Below, piece by piece: positions 7,096 through 15,301 of a DNA stretch of 23,092 nt. This stretch comes from CAYUTA01 sp964447605 (GTDB lineage Bacteria > Bacillota > Clostridia > Christensenellales > CAG-138): positions 1 through 23,092 of the forward strand of contig CAYUTA010000040.1 in NCBI GenBank assembly GCA_964447605.1. Reading direction: 5' to 3'. Each line of letters opens with the position of its first letter. The first letter of the stretch is position 1. The notes under the pieces are model-generated. The model was given only the letters and a program-made list of their open reading frames with translations. It ran no database searches and was not told the origin of the DNA. A program made the translations under genes and the position numbers.

Positions 7096-7646
7096 GCAAT
7101 TTCGGCTTTGACGGGCACGAAATTCTTCAACTGCCCGCCTCGCGACCGCCCGGAAACTGTGACGGTCGCTTTGCGACAGGTCTCCACACTGCCGCACCGC
7201 AAGCCATGCGGATGTTGGTATCCCTCCTTTTATACAGCGTCGGGGCGCATAACGGCTGTGGAGTATCCGCCCCGCGCCTGAATACCATATTCTTTTTTTA
7301 TTTTCGCATATTCAATGGGGAAAAAGCAAGGGGAAATTCGCGCTCTTTTCCGGTAAATTGATTGTGGCGCCCGGCGGTTTTCCCGTTTTCGCCCGCTCCT
7401 TGCACAATGCGCGCTGCACCCTGTAAGCGTTATGCCGCGCAACACGCCGGCGCACAGGCATTTTACCCGCCGCCCGCGCCGTATGTGTAAGAAAGGCCGC
7501 TGTTTGGCAGGGTTCGCCAAAACTACCGTAATATGTTTACAATTCGTCAACTGACAATTTGCCCGCAAGGTGCTATAATCTACAAAAGCAATTGGCCTGC
7601 CCATGCAAAATGGGCTTGGCCCGTATGTTTTCAGGAGGAGAACGAT
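7096..7646. other. 551-bp divergent intergenic region
   Basis: The right end holds the promoter of the beta-propeller operon. On the left, leading to the ABC ATPase on the minus strand, GCGACCG (7142-7148) pairs with CGGTCGC (7163-7169) in the presumed leader. GGAGGG (7227-7222) lies 14 nt before an ATG (7207) opening a 26-codon frame to 7127; that spacing is too long for a confident leader peptide. A possible minus-strand promoter, TTGAAT with a 17-bp spacer and GAATAT near 7288-7316, is weak. I find no RNA gene or known riboswitch. Confidence 0.4.
7551..7579 (+). promoter_or_regulatory. Promoter of the beta-propeller operon
   Basis: CTGACA (7551-7556) and a perfect TATAAT (7574-7579) preceded by the extended TGC element are separated by 17 bp. 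The start of transcription should be near 7586, giving a leader of about 60 nt before the TTG at 7647. Confidence 0.75.
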
Positions 7647-9767
7647 TTGAACAATTATCGGGATTCCGAGTACCGCGGGCAGACCGGAGAGCGAGATATT
7701 CAGCGTCGCGATTACGGCTGCGGCCGTGACGCTGAATATCGAGCGACCGAGCGGAGACCGTCCGGCGCGTATCGAAGCGCATATCGCGACGGTCCGCCGG
7801 AGCGCCGCGGCGGTTCGTCCGGCACATACCGCGACGGGCATTCTCCGTATTCCAATAGTTCCGGCACGCGCAGCGCCTCAGGCGTGCGTTCATCGGGTTC
7901 GGGCGGCTCCGGCGCGGGCCGCGGCGGCTCGGGCGGGAAAAGAAGGAAGAAAAAGCGCAAGTACCGCCTGCACGTCCAGCCGCGATTCTATTTTTTGCTG
8001 GCCATTGCGGCGGTTGCCATCGCACTGATCATAGTACTTGTCAAAGCCATTGCCGGCGGCGATGCGGGCAGAACCGAGCTTGAAGCGGAAACCACAAAAA
8101 AGCCGGGTCTCTTTGCTGAAATCTTTAAAACGCCGACGCCTTCGCCGACGCCGACGCCTTCGCCAACCCCCACGCCGACGCCCACGCCGCCATTCGGAGT
8201 TCCGCATGCGGTGGACGGCACGCAGCCAGGCGTGCTCGGCGTTACGGTCAAGGTCGAGGTCGACGGGACCGAGGTGGAAAACTATACGCGCCAGGAGCCG
8301 ATCGAATTTACATATGACGATCATTATACCGAACTGGAGGGCGTCATAACCTTCCGCGGGAACAACCTGCGCAACCGCGCGAATTACGGAACCGTTTCGG
8401 TAAGCAGCCGCAGGCTGGCGGAGGCGTGGCAGGTTCCGACGGGCGAGCTTGGACGCAGCGACGTGGCGGGGCCGACGGAACGTACCTGGACGGGCAGCGG
8501 CTGGGTTGGACAACCCCTGCTTGTCAAGTGGCCGGCCGCAACGAGACAGGTTATGAACCTGTATGACCGGGCAAAGGCAAAGGACGGTCTGATCGAGGTC
8601 ATCCTTGCCACAATGGATGGCTGCATCTACTTTCTGGATCTGGAAACGGGTGAAGCCACGCGCGATAAGCTTAGCCTGAACATGCCGTTCAAAGGCGCGG
8701 GCGCTCTTGACCCGCGCGGCTATCCGATCCTGTATCTCGGCTCGGGCGACATGTATGTTTCCGAAAATCAGAAGGCGCGCGCGATGGCCATCTCGCTTGT
8801 GGACTTTAGCCGCCTGTATGAGTTCGGCAAGCAGAACGACCCGTTCTCGTTGCGCGACTGGCACGCCTATGACAGTTCGCCGCTTGTCGACGCGGATACC
8901 GATACGCTCATCTATCCAGGCGAAAACGGCATCCTGTACACCATCAAGCTCAATACCGGTTATGACGAGGCTTCGGGCGCGCTCTCCATGAACCCGTCCA
9001 ACGTGGTGAAAATGCGCTATGCGGGCACACGTTCCACATATCCGGGGAGCGATGCCAACAAATACTGGCTGGGCTATGAAAGCAGCGCCGCCATCATGGG
9101 GCATTACGCCTATCTTGCCACAAACGACGGCTACTTGCAGTGCATTGACCTCAATACCATGAGCCTGGTCTGGGTGCAGGATGTGCTTGACGATACAAAC
9201 GGTTCCCCCGTAGTGGAGCTTGACGAAGCCAACAGGCGCGCCTACGTCTATATTGGCACATCGCTGCATTTTACGCAGGATGAAAACAAGCAGGGGACAA
9301 CCCCGCTGTTCAAGGTTGACGCCATCACGGGCGAGGTTGTCTGGCGGCACGACGAGATCGTGAACACCAAGTCCGGCGTGTCCGGCGGCATTCAGGCAAC
9401 GGCGCTGCTGGGCGAGAACGCCATTTCCGACCTGATTATCGTTCCGTTTGCCAGAACGCCGGATGTGGATACCGGCAAGCTGATCGCTCTGGAAAAAGCG
9501 ACCGGAAACGTACGTTGGACGTATAATATGGAAAAATACACATGGAGCTCTCCGGTTGCGGTATATGATACAAGCGGAAACGCCTATATCGTCGTGTGCG
9601 AGGGCAGCGACACCGGTGGAAAGGTATTTTTGCTCGACGGGAAGACCGGCGCTCTTTTGGATACGTTCGATGCGGAAAAGAATATCGAGGCCTCGCCCGC
9701 CGTGTATGGAAACACGGTTGTATTTGGCACCCGCGGCATGAAAATCTGGGCCCTGCGGATTACATAA
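7647..9767 (+). CDS. Membrane-anchored PQQ-like beta-propeller protein, paralogue 1
   Basis: This 706-residue protein has four parts. A cytoplasmic arm of about 110 residues is rich in Arg, Ser, Gly and Tyr and ends in a strongly basic patch. One membrane segment follows at about 114-136, then a Thr-Pro/Ser-Pro linker at about 163-182. The rest is a large extracytoplasmic domain with repeated blades of the PQQ-like type, including AMDG/TMDGCIYFLDLETG, GENGILYTIKLNT, NDGYLQCIDLNTMSLVW and a C-terminal WSSPV segment. The topology suggests a propeller held outside the membrane by a stiff wall-spanning linker. Substrate or partner is unknown; known propellers of this fold bind quinone cofactors or scaffold protein assembly, and neither is shown here. 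The start is TTG 7647, with AGGAGG (7633-7638) 8 nt upstream. It is first in an operon with its paralogue. Confidence 0.85.
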   Translation: MNNYRDSEYRGQTGERDIQRRDYGCGRDAEYRATERRPSGAYRSAYRDGPPERRGGSSGTYRDGHSPYSNSSGTRSASGVRSSGSGGSGAGRGGSGGKRRKKKRKYRLHVQPRFYFLLAIAAVAIALIIVLVKAIAGGDAGRTELEAETTKKPGLFAEIFKTPTPSPTPTPSPTPTPTPTPPFGVPHAVDGTQPGVLGVTVKVEVDGTEVENYTRQEPIEFTYDDHYTELEGVITFRGNNLRNRANYGTVSVSSRRLAEAWQVPTGELGRSDVAGPTERTWTGSGWVGQPLLVKWPAATRQVMNLYDRAKAKDGLIEVILATMDGCIYFLDLETGEATRDKLSLNMPFKGAGALDPRGYPILYLGSGDMYVSENQKARAMAISLVDFSRLYEFGKQNDPFSLRDWHAYDSSPLVDADTDTLIYPGENGILYTIKLNTGYDEASGALSMNPSNVVKMRYAGTRSTYPGSDANKYWLGYESSAAIMGHYAYLATNDGYLQCIDLNTMSLVWVQDVLDDTNGSPVVELDEANRRAYVYIGTSLHFTQDENKQGTTPLFKVDAITGEVVWRHDEIVNTKSGVSGGIQATALLGENAISDLIIVPFARTPDVDTGKLIALEKATGNVRWTYNMEKYTWSSPVAVYDTSGNAYIVVCEGSDTGGKVFLLDGKTGALLDTFDAEKNIEASPAVYGNTVVFGTRGMKIWALRIT

Positions 9768-9801
9768 GACATCCTATTTGGAAAGAAAGGAGGGAGACGC
9801 G

Positions 9802-11697
9802 ATGGCAAGACGGCGAAAAAAGAAACGGCTTCAGCCGCGTTTCTTCCTTACGTTGTTCGTACTGGCGGCCGTGGTTGTGGCCGTGATATTGCTGTTCAAT
9901 CAAATAATGGGCAAAGAGGAGATCCGGCTGGAGGCGACGCCGATTCCGACTGCGACGCCCGCGCCGACCGCTACGCCCAAGCCATCCCTGCCACCCAATG
10001 TGACGGTGGTGCGCGCGGAAAGCGCCAATCCGGGCAAGCTGGGATTTAGCGCGGAAGCGGCTGTCGGGCGCAAAACGGTAAGCAGCTATACGCGCCAGAA
10101 TCCGCTCTCGTTTGGCCGCGATGTGGAATATACCGCAATCCCCGGAATTCTCACCTTCGGCGGCAATGGCTACCGGAACACGTTTTGCTACGGTACGCCC
10201 GTCATGTCCGACCATCGCCTGCGCGAGCAATGGAGCGTGCCCATCGGCGCTCTCGGCAGTTGGACGGGCACAGGATGGACCGGCATGCCGTTGATCGTTC
10301 ACTGGCCGGATGAGACGCTGCAAATCATGAACGTCAGCGAAACCTATAAAAAGCAGGAGGGCGGGCTGACGGAGGTCATCTACCCCGCAATGGACGGAAA
10401 CATCTATTTTCTCGACCTGCTGACGGGTAAAAGCACGCGCAACGCCATCCCCGTCGGCGTGGTGCAAAAGGGGACGGCCTGCCTTGACCCGCGCGGCTAC
10501 CCGCTGCTGTTCGTTGGCCAGGGAATTCCGGTGGAAAACGACGAGGGGAACAAGGCGGCTAAAATCCGGGTGTACAACCTGATTACGCAGGAGGAGATCT
10601 ATTCGTTCGGCGGCTTTGACTGGATCGGCCGCAGGGCATGGCAGGCGTATGACGGCAGCCCGATCATTTCCGATGATACCATTGTCTACGGCGGTGAAAA
10701 CGGCGTCCTCTACTCAAGCAAGCTCAATGCGCAGTACGACCCGTCCGCCGCAACATTGACCATTGATCCGGAACCCCTCGTCAAGCTGCGTTATGATGGA
10801 AACGGCTATTCCAAGTCCGACAAGGCCGGCGCGCGCTGGTACGGCATCGAAAGCTCGGTCGCAGCATTCCGCAATTTTGCGTTCTTTACAGACAACGGCG
10901 GTCGGTTGCAGTGCGTTGACCTCAACACCATGACGCTAAAATACGTTGTGGACGTAACGGACGAGTCGGATTCCACCGTGGTCATTGAGGAGAGCTATGA
11001 CGAAAACACCATCTATCTGTATACCGGTTCGCAGGTGCGCGTTGAAAACGGCGACGCGGGCACGGGCTACGGCTATAGCTACCAGCGCAAGATCAACGGC
11101 CTGACGGGCGCGGTTATCTGGGAACAGAAGCACCTGTGCTCCATTGGCAACAGCTCGGCAAGCGGCGGCCTTGTCGCTACGCCGCATGTGGGAAAGGCTA
11201 CGAGCAACATCTCCAATCTCGTCATTTATTCGCTCAGTCTGGCCGTTCAAACCGGGCAGACCGGAGGAATCGCCGCGCCTGCCTTTGAAACCGCAGAGCC
11301 GGGAGACGCGGACGAAAACGACGGCTCCGCTGCACCGTCCGACACAGCGCAGGATATGGCGCCCGGTCAAACCGGCTCCTATCAGCTTGGCGGGCGTATC
11401 GTGGCCTACGATAAGGGTACGGGACAGATTGTCTGGGCGGTGGAGCAGAGCAACGACTACTGGTCCAGTCCGGTGGTGGTGTATAATGACGCCGGGCGCG
11501 GCTATCTGATCCAATGCGACCGCGGCGGCGGCGTGACGATGTACGACGCAAGCAACGGCACGCAACTGCATTCCATTGATTTGGGGAGCCGTATCGATTC
11601 TACCCCGGCCATATTTGGCAACTATCTTGTGGTCGGGACGCGCGGCAAGGACGGGGCGGGTAAGGCCGCAAAGATTGCCTGCATCCACATCAGCTGA
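9802..11697 (+). CDS. Membrane-anchored PQQ-like beta-propeller protein, paralogue 2
   Basis: This 631-residue protein repeats the plan of its upstream neighbour with a much shorter cytoplasmic end: about 13 basic residues, a membrane segment at about 14-34, a Thr-Pro/Ala-Pro linker at about 48-67, then the propeller. Matching segments in the two proteins, such as YTRQ, the GNN/GNG-R motif, DGxIYFLDL, DPRGYP, GENGxLY, LQCxDLNTM and WSSPV, point to an old tandem duplication. A low-complexity acidic insert of about 35 residues (about 495-530) is unique to this copy. ATG 9802 has AGGAGG (9788-9793) 8 nt upstream and lies 34 nt after the first gene, so one transcript should cover both. The function is unknown; the two products may form a complex. 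Confidence 0.85.
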   Translation: MARRRKKKRLQPRFFLTLFVLAAVVVAVILLFNQIMGKEEIRLEATPIPTATPAPTATPKPSLPPNVTVVRAESANPGKLGFSAEAAVGRKTVSSYTRQNPLSFGRDVEYTAIPGILTFGGNGYRNTFCYGTPVMSDHRLREQWSVPIGALGSWTGTGWTGMPLIVHWPDETLQIMNVSETYKKQEGGLTEVIYPAMDGNIYFLDLLTGKSTRNAIPVGVVQKGTACLDPRGYPLLFVGQGIPVENDEGNKAAKIRVYNLITQEEIYSFGGFDWIGRRAWQAYDGSPIISDDTIVYGGENGVLYSSKLNAQYDPSAATLTIDPEPLVKLRYDGNGYSKSDKAGARWYGIESSVAAFRNFAFFTDNGGRLQCVDLNTMTLKYVVDVTDESDSTVVIEESYDENTIYLYTGSQVRVENGDAGTGYGYSYQRKINGLTGAVIWEQKHLCSIGNSSASGGLVATPHVGKATSNISNLVIYSLSLAVQTGQTGGIAAPAFETAEPGDADENDGSAAPSDTAQDMAPGQTGSYQLGGRIVAYDKGTGQIVWAVEQSNDYWSSPVVVYNDAGRGYLIQCDRGGGVTMYDASNGTQLHSIDLGSRIDSTPAIFGNYLVVGTRGKDGAGKAAKIACIHIS

Positions 11698-11738
11698 GCA
11701 TTACGCTGGAATTGTGCAATAAAAATCCGAAAATGAAT

Positions 11739-11794
11739 ACGACACCCTAAAAGCCGAGAACAGGGCAGCCTGTAAAGGACTTTGGGGGTGTCGT
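11739..11794. terminator. Branched inverted repeat between convergent genes, probable bidirectional terminator
   Basis: ACGACACCC (11739-11747) pairs with GGGTGTCGT (11786-11794). The 38-nt interior has its own small hairpin, CAGG-GCAG-CCTG (11761-11772). On the minus strand a T-rich stretch follows (ATTCATTTTCGGATTTTTATTG); on the plus strand the following T content is lower. It sits between the stops of the propeller operon and the homocysteine methyltransferase-like gene. Confidence 0.5.
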
Positions 11795-11828
11795 TCAAGT
11801 TGCGGATTTGTGTTTTGAAAAGTCTGTT

Positions 11829-12692
11829 TTAAGCGCGGCCGCAGGCCTTTGCAACTGCATGGATATGCTCCGGCGTTGTGCCGCAACAACCACCCAGACC
11901 GGATGCGCCGCTGTCGAGGAGGGCGCGCATATGGCGCGCAAACTCTGCGGGCGCAACGTCGTAGCAGGTTTTGCCGTCGCGGAACACAGGCAATCCGGCG
12001 TTGGGACTCATTAGAATCGGCAGCGCCGTGGCCTGTGTAAACTGGGGCAGGAGCGCAAGCAGCTGCTCCGGGCCGGCGCCGCAGTTGCAGCCGAGCGCAT
12101 CCACGCCCGCTTTGGCCAGCGCCGCAACGGTGCCGGGGACGTCCGCGCCGGTCATCAATTTGCCGCGCACGTCAAAGGAGAGCGTGCAAAAGACAGGCAG
12201 GCCGTTCCCGCACGCCTTGGCTGCGGCGACGGCGGCGATCGCTTCGGTAAGATCGCACATGGTTTCAATCAGGATACAATCCGGTTGCTCGGTTATGCCG
12301 GCTCGGATGGCCTCGGCAAAGTAGCCCGCCGCGTCCGCCTCGGTCAAATCGCCCATAGGCTCGAGCAAAACGCCGAGCGGGCCAACGTTCAACGCCACGA
12401 AGCATTGCTCCGGCGCATGCTGCGCGGCGCGTTTGGCAATCCGTACACCGGCTGCCGCAAGGTCGGAGACCGGATACTTTCCGCGCTTTTGGCGCGGAGC
12501 GTTTGAGCCGAACGTATTGGAGGTAATCAGCCTGGCTCCCGCGTCGATGTAGGCGCGGTGAATACGCTCCACCACATCGGGGCGCTCAATATTCCAGGCG
12601 TCCGGAGAGGCGCCCGCCGGCAGCCCCTCGTCTTGCAGCATGGTACCCATTCCGCCGTCGATAATAAGCGGCGTATCCGAGAAAAAAATCAT
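11829..12692 (-). CDS. Homocysteine S-methyltransferase family protein
   Basis: This 287-residue protein corresponds to the homocysteine-binding domain that forms the N-terminal barrel of cobalamin-dependent methionine synthase (MetH). It transfers a methyl group to homocysteine bound through zinc. The three zinc ligands are visible: Cys204 in GCNCGAGP and Cys269-Cys270 in GGCCGTTP. The DGGMGTMLQ opening and SNTFGSN (58-64) are also typical. Folate-, cobalamin- and AdoMet-binding domains are absent, so it either uses another methyl donor or works with separately encoded partners. ATG 12692 has GGAGGG (12706-12701) 8 nt upstream. It has its own promoter. No cobalamin or SAM riboswitch is visible upstream. 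Confidence 0.88.
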   Translation of the reverse strand: MIFFSDTPLIIDGGMGTMLQDEGLPAGASPDAWNIERPDVVERIHRAYIDAGARLITSNTFGSNAPRQKRGKYPVSDLAAAGVRIAKRAAQHAPEQCFVALNVGPLGVLLEPMGDLTEADAAGYFAEAIRAGITEQPDCILIETMCDLTEAIAAVAAAKACGNGLPVFCTLSFDVRGKLMTGADVPGTVAALAKAGVDALGCNCGAGPEQLLALLPQFTQATALPILMSPNAGLPVFRDGKTCYDVAPAEFARHMRALLDSGASGLGGCCGTTPEHIHAVAKACGRA

Positions 12693-12725
12693 TTCATTGA
12701 CCCTCCATTACTGTAATTGAAAGCG

Positions 12726-12754
12726 ATTATCATTAAAGTGGTTTTTAGTGACAA
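12726..12754 (-). promoter_or_regulatory. Promoter of the homocysteine methyltransferase-like gene
   Basis: On the minus strand TTGTCA (12754-12749) and GATAAT (12731-12726) are 17 bp apart, each matching five of six consensus bases. The -10 region lies inside the A/T-rich string TGATAATCGCTTTCA, which loosely resembles a Fur-family half-site. Confidence 0.65.
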
Positions 12755-12786
12755 GGGCATGCGGGAAGCGGGTACGAACGCTGCAA

Positions 12787-13731
12787 TCAGTCGGAATCAT
12801 CCTGCGGCATGGCGTCCCCCGATTCACCGGGTTGGCCGCCGCTTGAGCCGGCCGAGGGCGCTTGGCCGGTATCCGCGTTGGCGGCGGCGTTTGGACTCGC
12901 CCCGCCGGAAACGGCCGGATCCATGCTGTCGTCCGCCTCGGCGGCAGGCATGTTTGATACGGCGGCCGCCCCCGCGGCATACCGAATGAGATATTGATGC
13001 TCGGCATCCACAATGCCGCCAAAGTCGGAGGCGCTCCCTAAAAAGTGCAGGCAATAGCGGTGGGTTCCGTCCTCCGGCGCAGGTCCGGCAACATTAAGCT
13101 GAATGGAGCCGGCAATGCGCAGACCGCCGATGGATATGACCACGGGCATCTTTTGACTGCCGCCGTCACCGCTTAATAAGCTGAAAAGCGTCGCATCATC
13201 CCAGAACAACTCGGGCATTAGTTCCGCATGACCGCCCCCTTCGAGGTAGCGCATATGGAAAACGATTCCGCTTGTGCAAGAGGTAAGCGGATAGGTTTCA
13301 CCGGGCACAAGTCGGGCGCCGACGTCGCTCCAGTCCAGCGCAAGGCCTGTTAAAAAGGGCGTTTCATCCAATCCGCGCCCCGGCTGCACGGCTGCGTCCG
13401 TGAATTGCGCGGGCTTTGACCGCGGGCCGAACAATACGGAATACACCGTGCTCAAATCCGCGTCGTCGCCCAGCCCGTTTGTCGTGCAAAAATCGGCAAG
13501 CGTCTTAAGATGCTCCGCATCGGATATGCCGTTGATGGGGGAAAGCCGGTAGCCTAGCTCTGCAAGACGCAGCTGCGCGCGCTGCACCTCATCCGAACCG
13601 GCGGCGGGCGGCGCGGGCGTTGCCGGCGGTTGAGCGGCTGCATCATCCGCAGACGCTGAAAAAACGGGCGGAGCGCACACAAGCAGAAGACAGATCAATT
13701 TCAGAAAAAAGCCTCTTTTTTTCATATTCAT
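12787..13731 (-). CDS. Secreted protein with peptidoglycan-binding-like segment, function unknown
   Basis: This 314-residue protein begins with a clear signal peptide (basic MNMKKRGFF, hydrophobic core, ASA cleavage region near residue 27), followed by an Ala/Pro-rich linker. Residues about 48-88 resemble the peptidoglycan-binding-1 helical repeat (QRAQLRLAELGYRLSPINGI). The middle, about 105-250, is an unrecognised probably beta-rich domain. The last 60 residues are low-complexity Ala/Gly/Ser/Asp, probably disordered. No Shine-Dalgarno sequence is obvious; ATG 13725 (residue 3) is an equally good start. It lies 48 nt after rpe with no visible promoter, so it is probably the last gene of the def-rpe transcript, and a cell-wall role would match the PASTA kinase upstream. 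No enzymatic motif is visible. Confidence 0.72.
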   Translation of the reverse strand: MNMKKRGFFLKLICLLLVCAPPVFSASADDAAAQPPATPAPPAAGSDEVQRAQLRLAELGYRLSPINGISDAEHLKTLADFCTTNGLGDDADLSTVYSVLFGPRSKPAQFTDAAVQPGRGLDETPFLTGLALDWSDVGARLVPGETYPLTSCTSGIVFHMRYLEGGGHAELMPELFWDDATLFSLLSGDGGSQKMPVVISIGGLRIAGSIQLNVAGPAPEDGTHRYCLHFLGSASDFGGIVDAEHQYLIRYAAGAAAVSNMPAAEADDSMDPAVSGGASPNAAANADTGQAPSAGSSGGQPGESGDAMPQDDSD

Positions 13732-13779
13732 AGAGTTGGTTCACGCCCATCGAGGGCTGGCAGGTTCACAAATTCCGGA

Positions 13780-14430
13780 CTATTTCTCACACCGCAGGTC
13801 CGCCACCATTCCGGCGGGATCAGCGGCTTGGAACACCGCGCTGCCGGCAACAAGAATGGTCGCTCCCGCGCCGACGCAGAGCCGGGCCGTCTGCGGATTG
13901 ATACCGCCGTCCACCTCGATTTCAGTCGAAAGACCGCGGCGGTGGATCATTTCGCTCAGTTCTGCAATCTTATCCACGGTTTCCGGGATGAACGACTGGC
14001 CGCCAAAGCCGGGATTAACGGACATCAGCAACACCAAATCACAGCAGGGCAACGCCTCATAAGCCATCATCGCGGGGGTGCCGGGGTTGAGCACAACGCC
14101 TGCCAGCATTCCGTGTTCCCGCACAAGCTGCAAGGTGCGGTTGATGTGCCGCTCCGCTTCCACATGGAAGGTAATGCAGTCCGCGCCCGCTTTTTTGAAC
14201 GGCAGAATCCACTCGGCCGGATGGTCGACCATCAGATGTACGTCGATCGGCAGTCCGGTGTGCGGACGCAATGCGGCGCACACGGGCGGGCCGAAGGAGA
14301 GATTTGGCACAAAATGGCCGTCCATGACGTCAAAATGAATCCAGTCCGCGCCCCAGCCGGCCAACTGTTCAACCGCTTTACCCATCGTTGCAAAATCGGC
14401 GGAAAGGATAGAAGGTGCAATCTTAATCAT
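13780..14430 (-). CDS. rpe: Ribulose-phosphate 3-epimerase
   Basis: This 216-residue TIM-barrel enzyme interconverts ribulose 5-phosphate and xylulose 5-phosphate in the pentose phosphate pathway. Metal and catalytic residues are in place: His32 and Asp34 in HFDVMDGHFVPN, His65 in DVHLMV and Asp174 in EVDGGI. The phosphate-binding loop MSVNPGFGGQ (136-145) is also present. The length is normal. The frame stays open upstream, but the conserved N-terminus MIKIAPSILSADF starts at ATG 14430, with AAGGAG (14447-14442) 11 nt upstream. It overlaps the end of rsgA by 8 nt, so translation is probably coupled. In many Bacillota rpe follows rsgA as it does here. Confidence 0.96.
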   Translation of the reverse strand: MIKIAPSILSADFATMGKAVEQLAGWGADWIHFDVMDGHFVPNLSFGPPVCAALRPHTGLPIDVHLMVDHPAEWILPFKKAGADCITFHVEAERHINRTLQLVREHGMLAGVVLNPGTPAMMAYEALPCCDLVLLMSVNPGFGGQSFIPETVDKIAELSEMIHRRGLSTEIEVDGGINPQTARLCVGAGATILVAGSAVFQAADPAGMVADLRCEK

Positions 14431-15301
14431 ATTGGGTACGTCTCCTTTGTTCGATCTCCCTGTAAATTTCGGTATAGCGCGCATAGCGTCCTGTGGAAAG
14501 CCGTCCTGTGGAAAGTCGCGCCTTAACGGCGCAGTCGGGTTCGCTGACATGCGAGCAGCCTGCAAATCGGCATTGCCCCGGCGCATCGCCAAATTCCGGA
14601 TAACAGGCGTTCAACTGCTCCTGCGTAACGGCCGCCGTTTCAAACAGGGAAAAACCCGGCGTATCCAGCACGGCGCCGCCGCAAAACGGCCAGAGCTCCG
14701 CATGCCGTGTAGTGTGCCGTCCACGGTCCGTTTTTTTGGCAAGACCGCCTGTTTCGAGCATGAGTTCAGGCATCAGCGCGTTGAGCAGGGACGATTTTCC
14801 GACGGCCGACTGCCCGGCAAAACAACTGACCCTTTGGCACAACCGCTCGCGCAACAGTTCCAGGCCCTCTCCAGATCTTGCGGAGACGCGGCATGCCGGA
14901 AAAACGCGTTCGTAACCGTCATCAAAGGCGTCCGCGATGGACCGAGCGCATTCGTCAAGCTTGTTGAGGACAAGCACGGGGGCGATATCATGCAGCTTCG
15001 CCTGCAGAATCAGCTTGTCCACAAGCAGCCAGTCCGGCTTGGGCGCGGAAGCGGAAATGACGATGACCAGCTGGTCGATGTTGCTTACCGGAGGGCGCTG
15101 AAGCGCGTTTTTTCGAGGGAGAATCCGCTGCAACGCCCAATTCCCGTCATTTTGCGGCAAAACCTCCACCGCATCGCCGATCATGGGCACGATTCCATCC
15201 TTACGGAAACGGCCGCGCGCCTTGCAGGTAACGGAAGCGCCGCTCTCGAGCGCTACGGTATAAAACCCGCCGACGCCCTTGATAATGCGTCCGCGTTCCA
15301 T
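14423..15301 (-). CDS. rsgA: Ribosome small subunit-dependent GTPase A
   Basis: RsgA is a circularly permuted GTPase that assists late 30S subunit maturation. The 292-residue protein has an N-terminal OB-fold (about 1-70), then the G motifs in permuted order: G4 NKLD (113-116), G5-like SARSGEG (140-146), G1 GQSAVGKSS (163-171), the DRGRHTT region (192-198) and G3 DTPG (213-216). A C-terminal zinc site has Cys244, Cys249, His251 and Cys257. The ATG at 15301 overlaps the prkC stop by one base (TGATG) and has GGAGGG (15314-15309) 7 nt upstream. The C-terminal tail holds a 15-bp near-perfect tandem repeat encoding LSTGR twice; the length still matches the family. Confidence 0.96.
   Translation of the reverse strand: MERGRIIKGVGGFYTVALESGASVTCKARGRFRKDGIVPMIGDAVEVLPQNDGNWALQRILPRKNALQRPPVSNIDQLVIVISASAPKPDWLLVDKLILQAKLHDIAPVLVLNKLDECARSIADAFDDGYERVFPACRVSARSGEGLELLRERLCQRVSCFAGQSAVGKSSLLNALMPELMLETGGLAKKTDRGRHTTRHAELWPFCGGAVLDTPGFSLFETAAVTQEQLNACYPEFGDAPGQCRFAGCSHVSEPDCAVKARLSTGRLSTGRYARYTEIYREIEQRRRTQYD

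Noticed and set aside
6013..7281. Open frame of about 420 codons on the plus strand opposite the ABC ATPase
   Set aside because: It mirrors the ATPase coding sequence and has no recognisable motif or ribosome binding site; the minus strand carries all ABC signatures.
7230..7841. Minus-strand frame of about 200 codons over the propeller promoter
   Set aside because: It runs across a strong promoter and ribosome binding site on the other strand, has no start signal and no family features.
8130..8195. Short-period DNA repeat in the first propeller gene
   Set aside because: It is fully explained by the Thr-Pro/Ser-Pro linker it encodes; such linkers are common in wall-spanning proteins.
7890..9350. 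Open frame of nearly 490 codons on the minus strand, antisense to the first beta-propeller gene
   Set aside because: It is an artefact of GC-rich codon structure. Its product is a low-complexity Arg/His/Ala mixture with poly-Arg, and it lies opposite a gene with promoter, ribosome binding site and clear domains.
12693..12786. SAM, cobalamin or T-box riboswitch ahead of the homocysteine methyltransferase-like gene
   Set aside because: The promoter lies less than 40 nt before the start codon, leaving no room for a riboswitch.
14487..14516. 15-bp tandem repeat in the rsgA tail
   Set aside because: It encodes LSTGR twice, but the tail length matches the usual RsgA pattern, so it is not an insertion and needs no special explanation.
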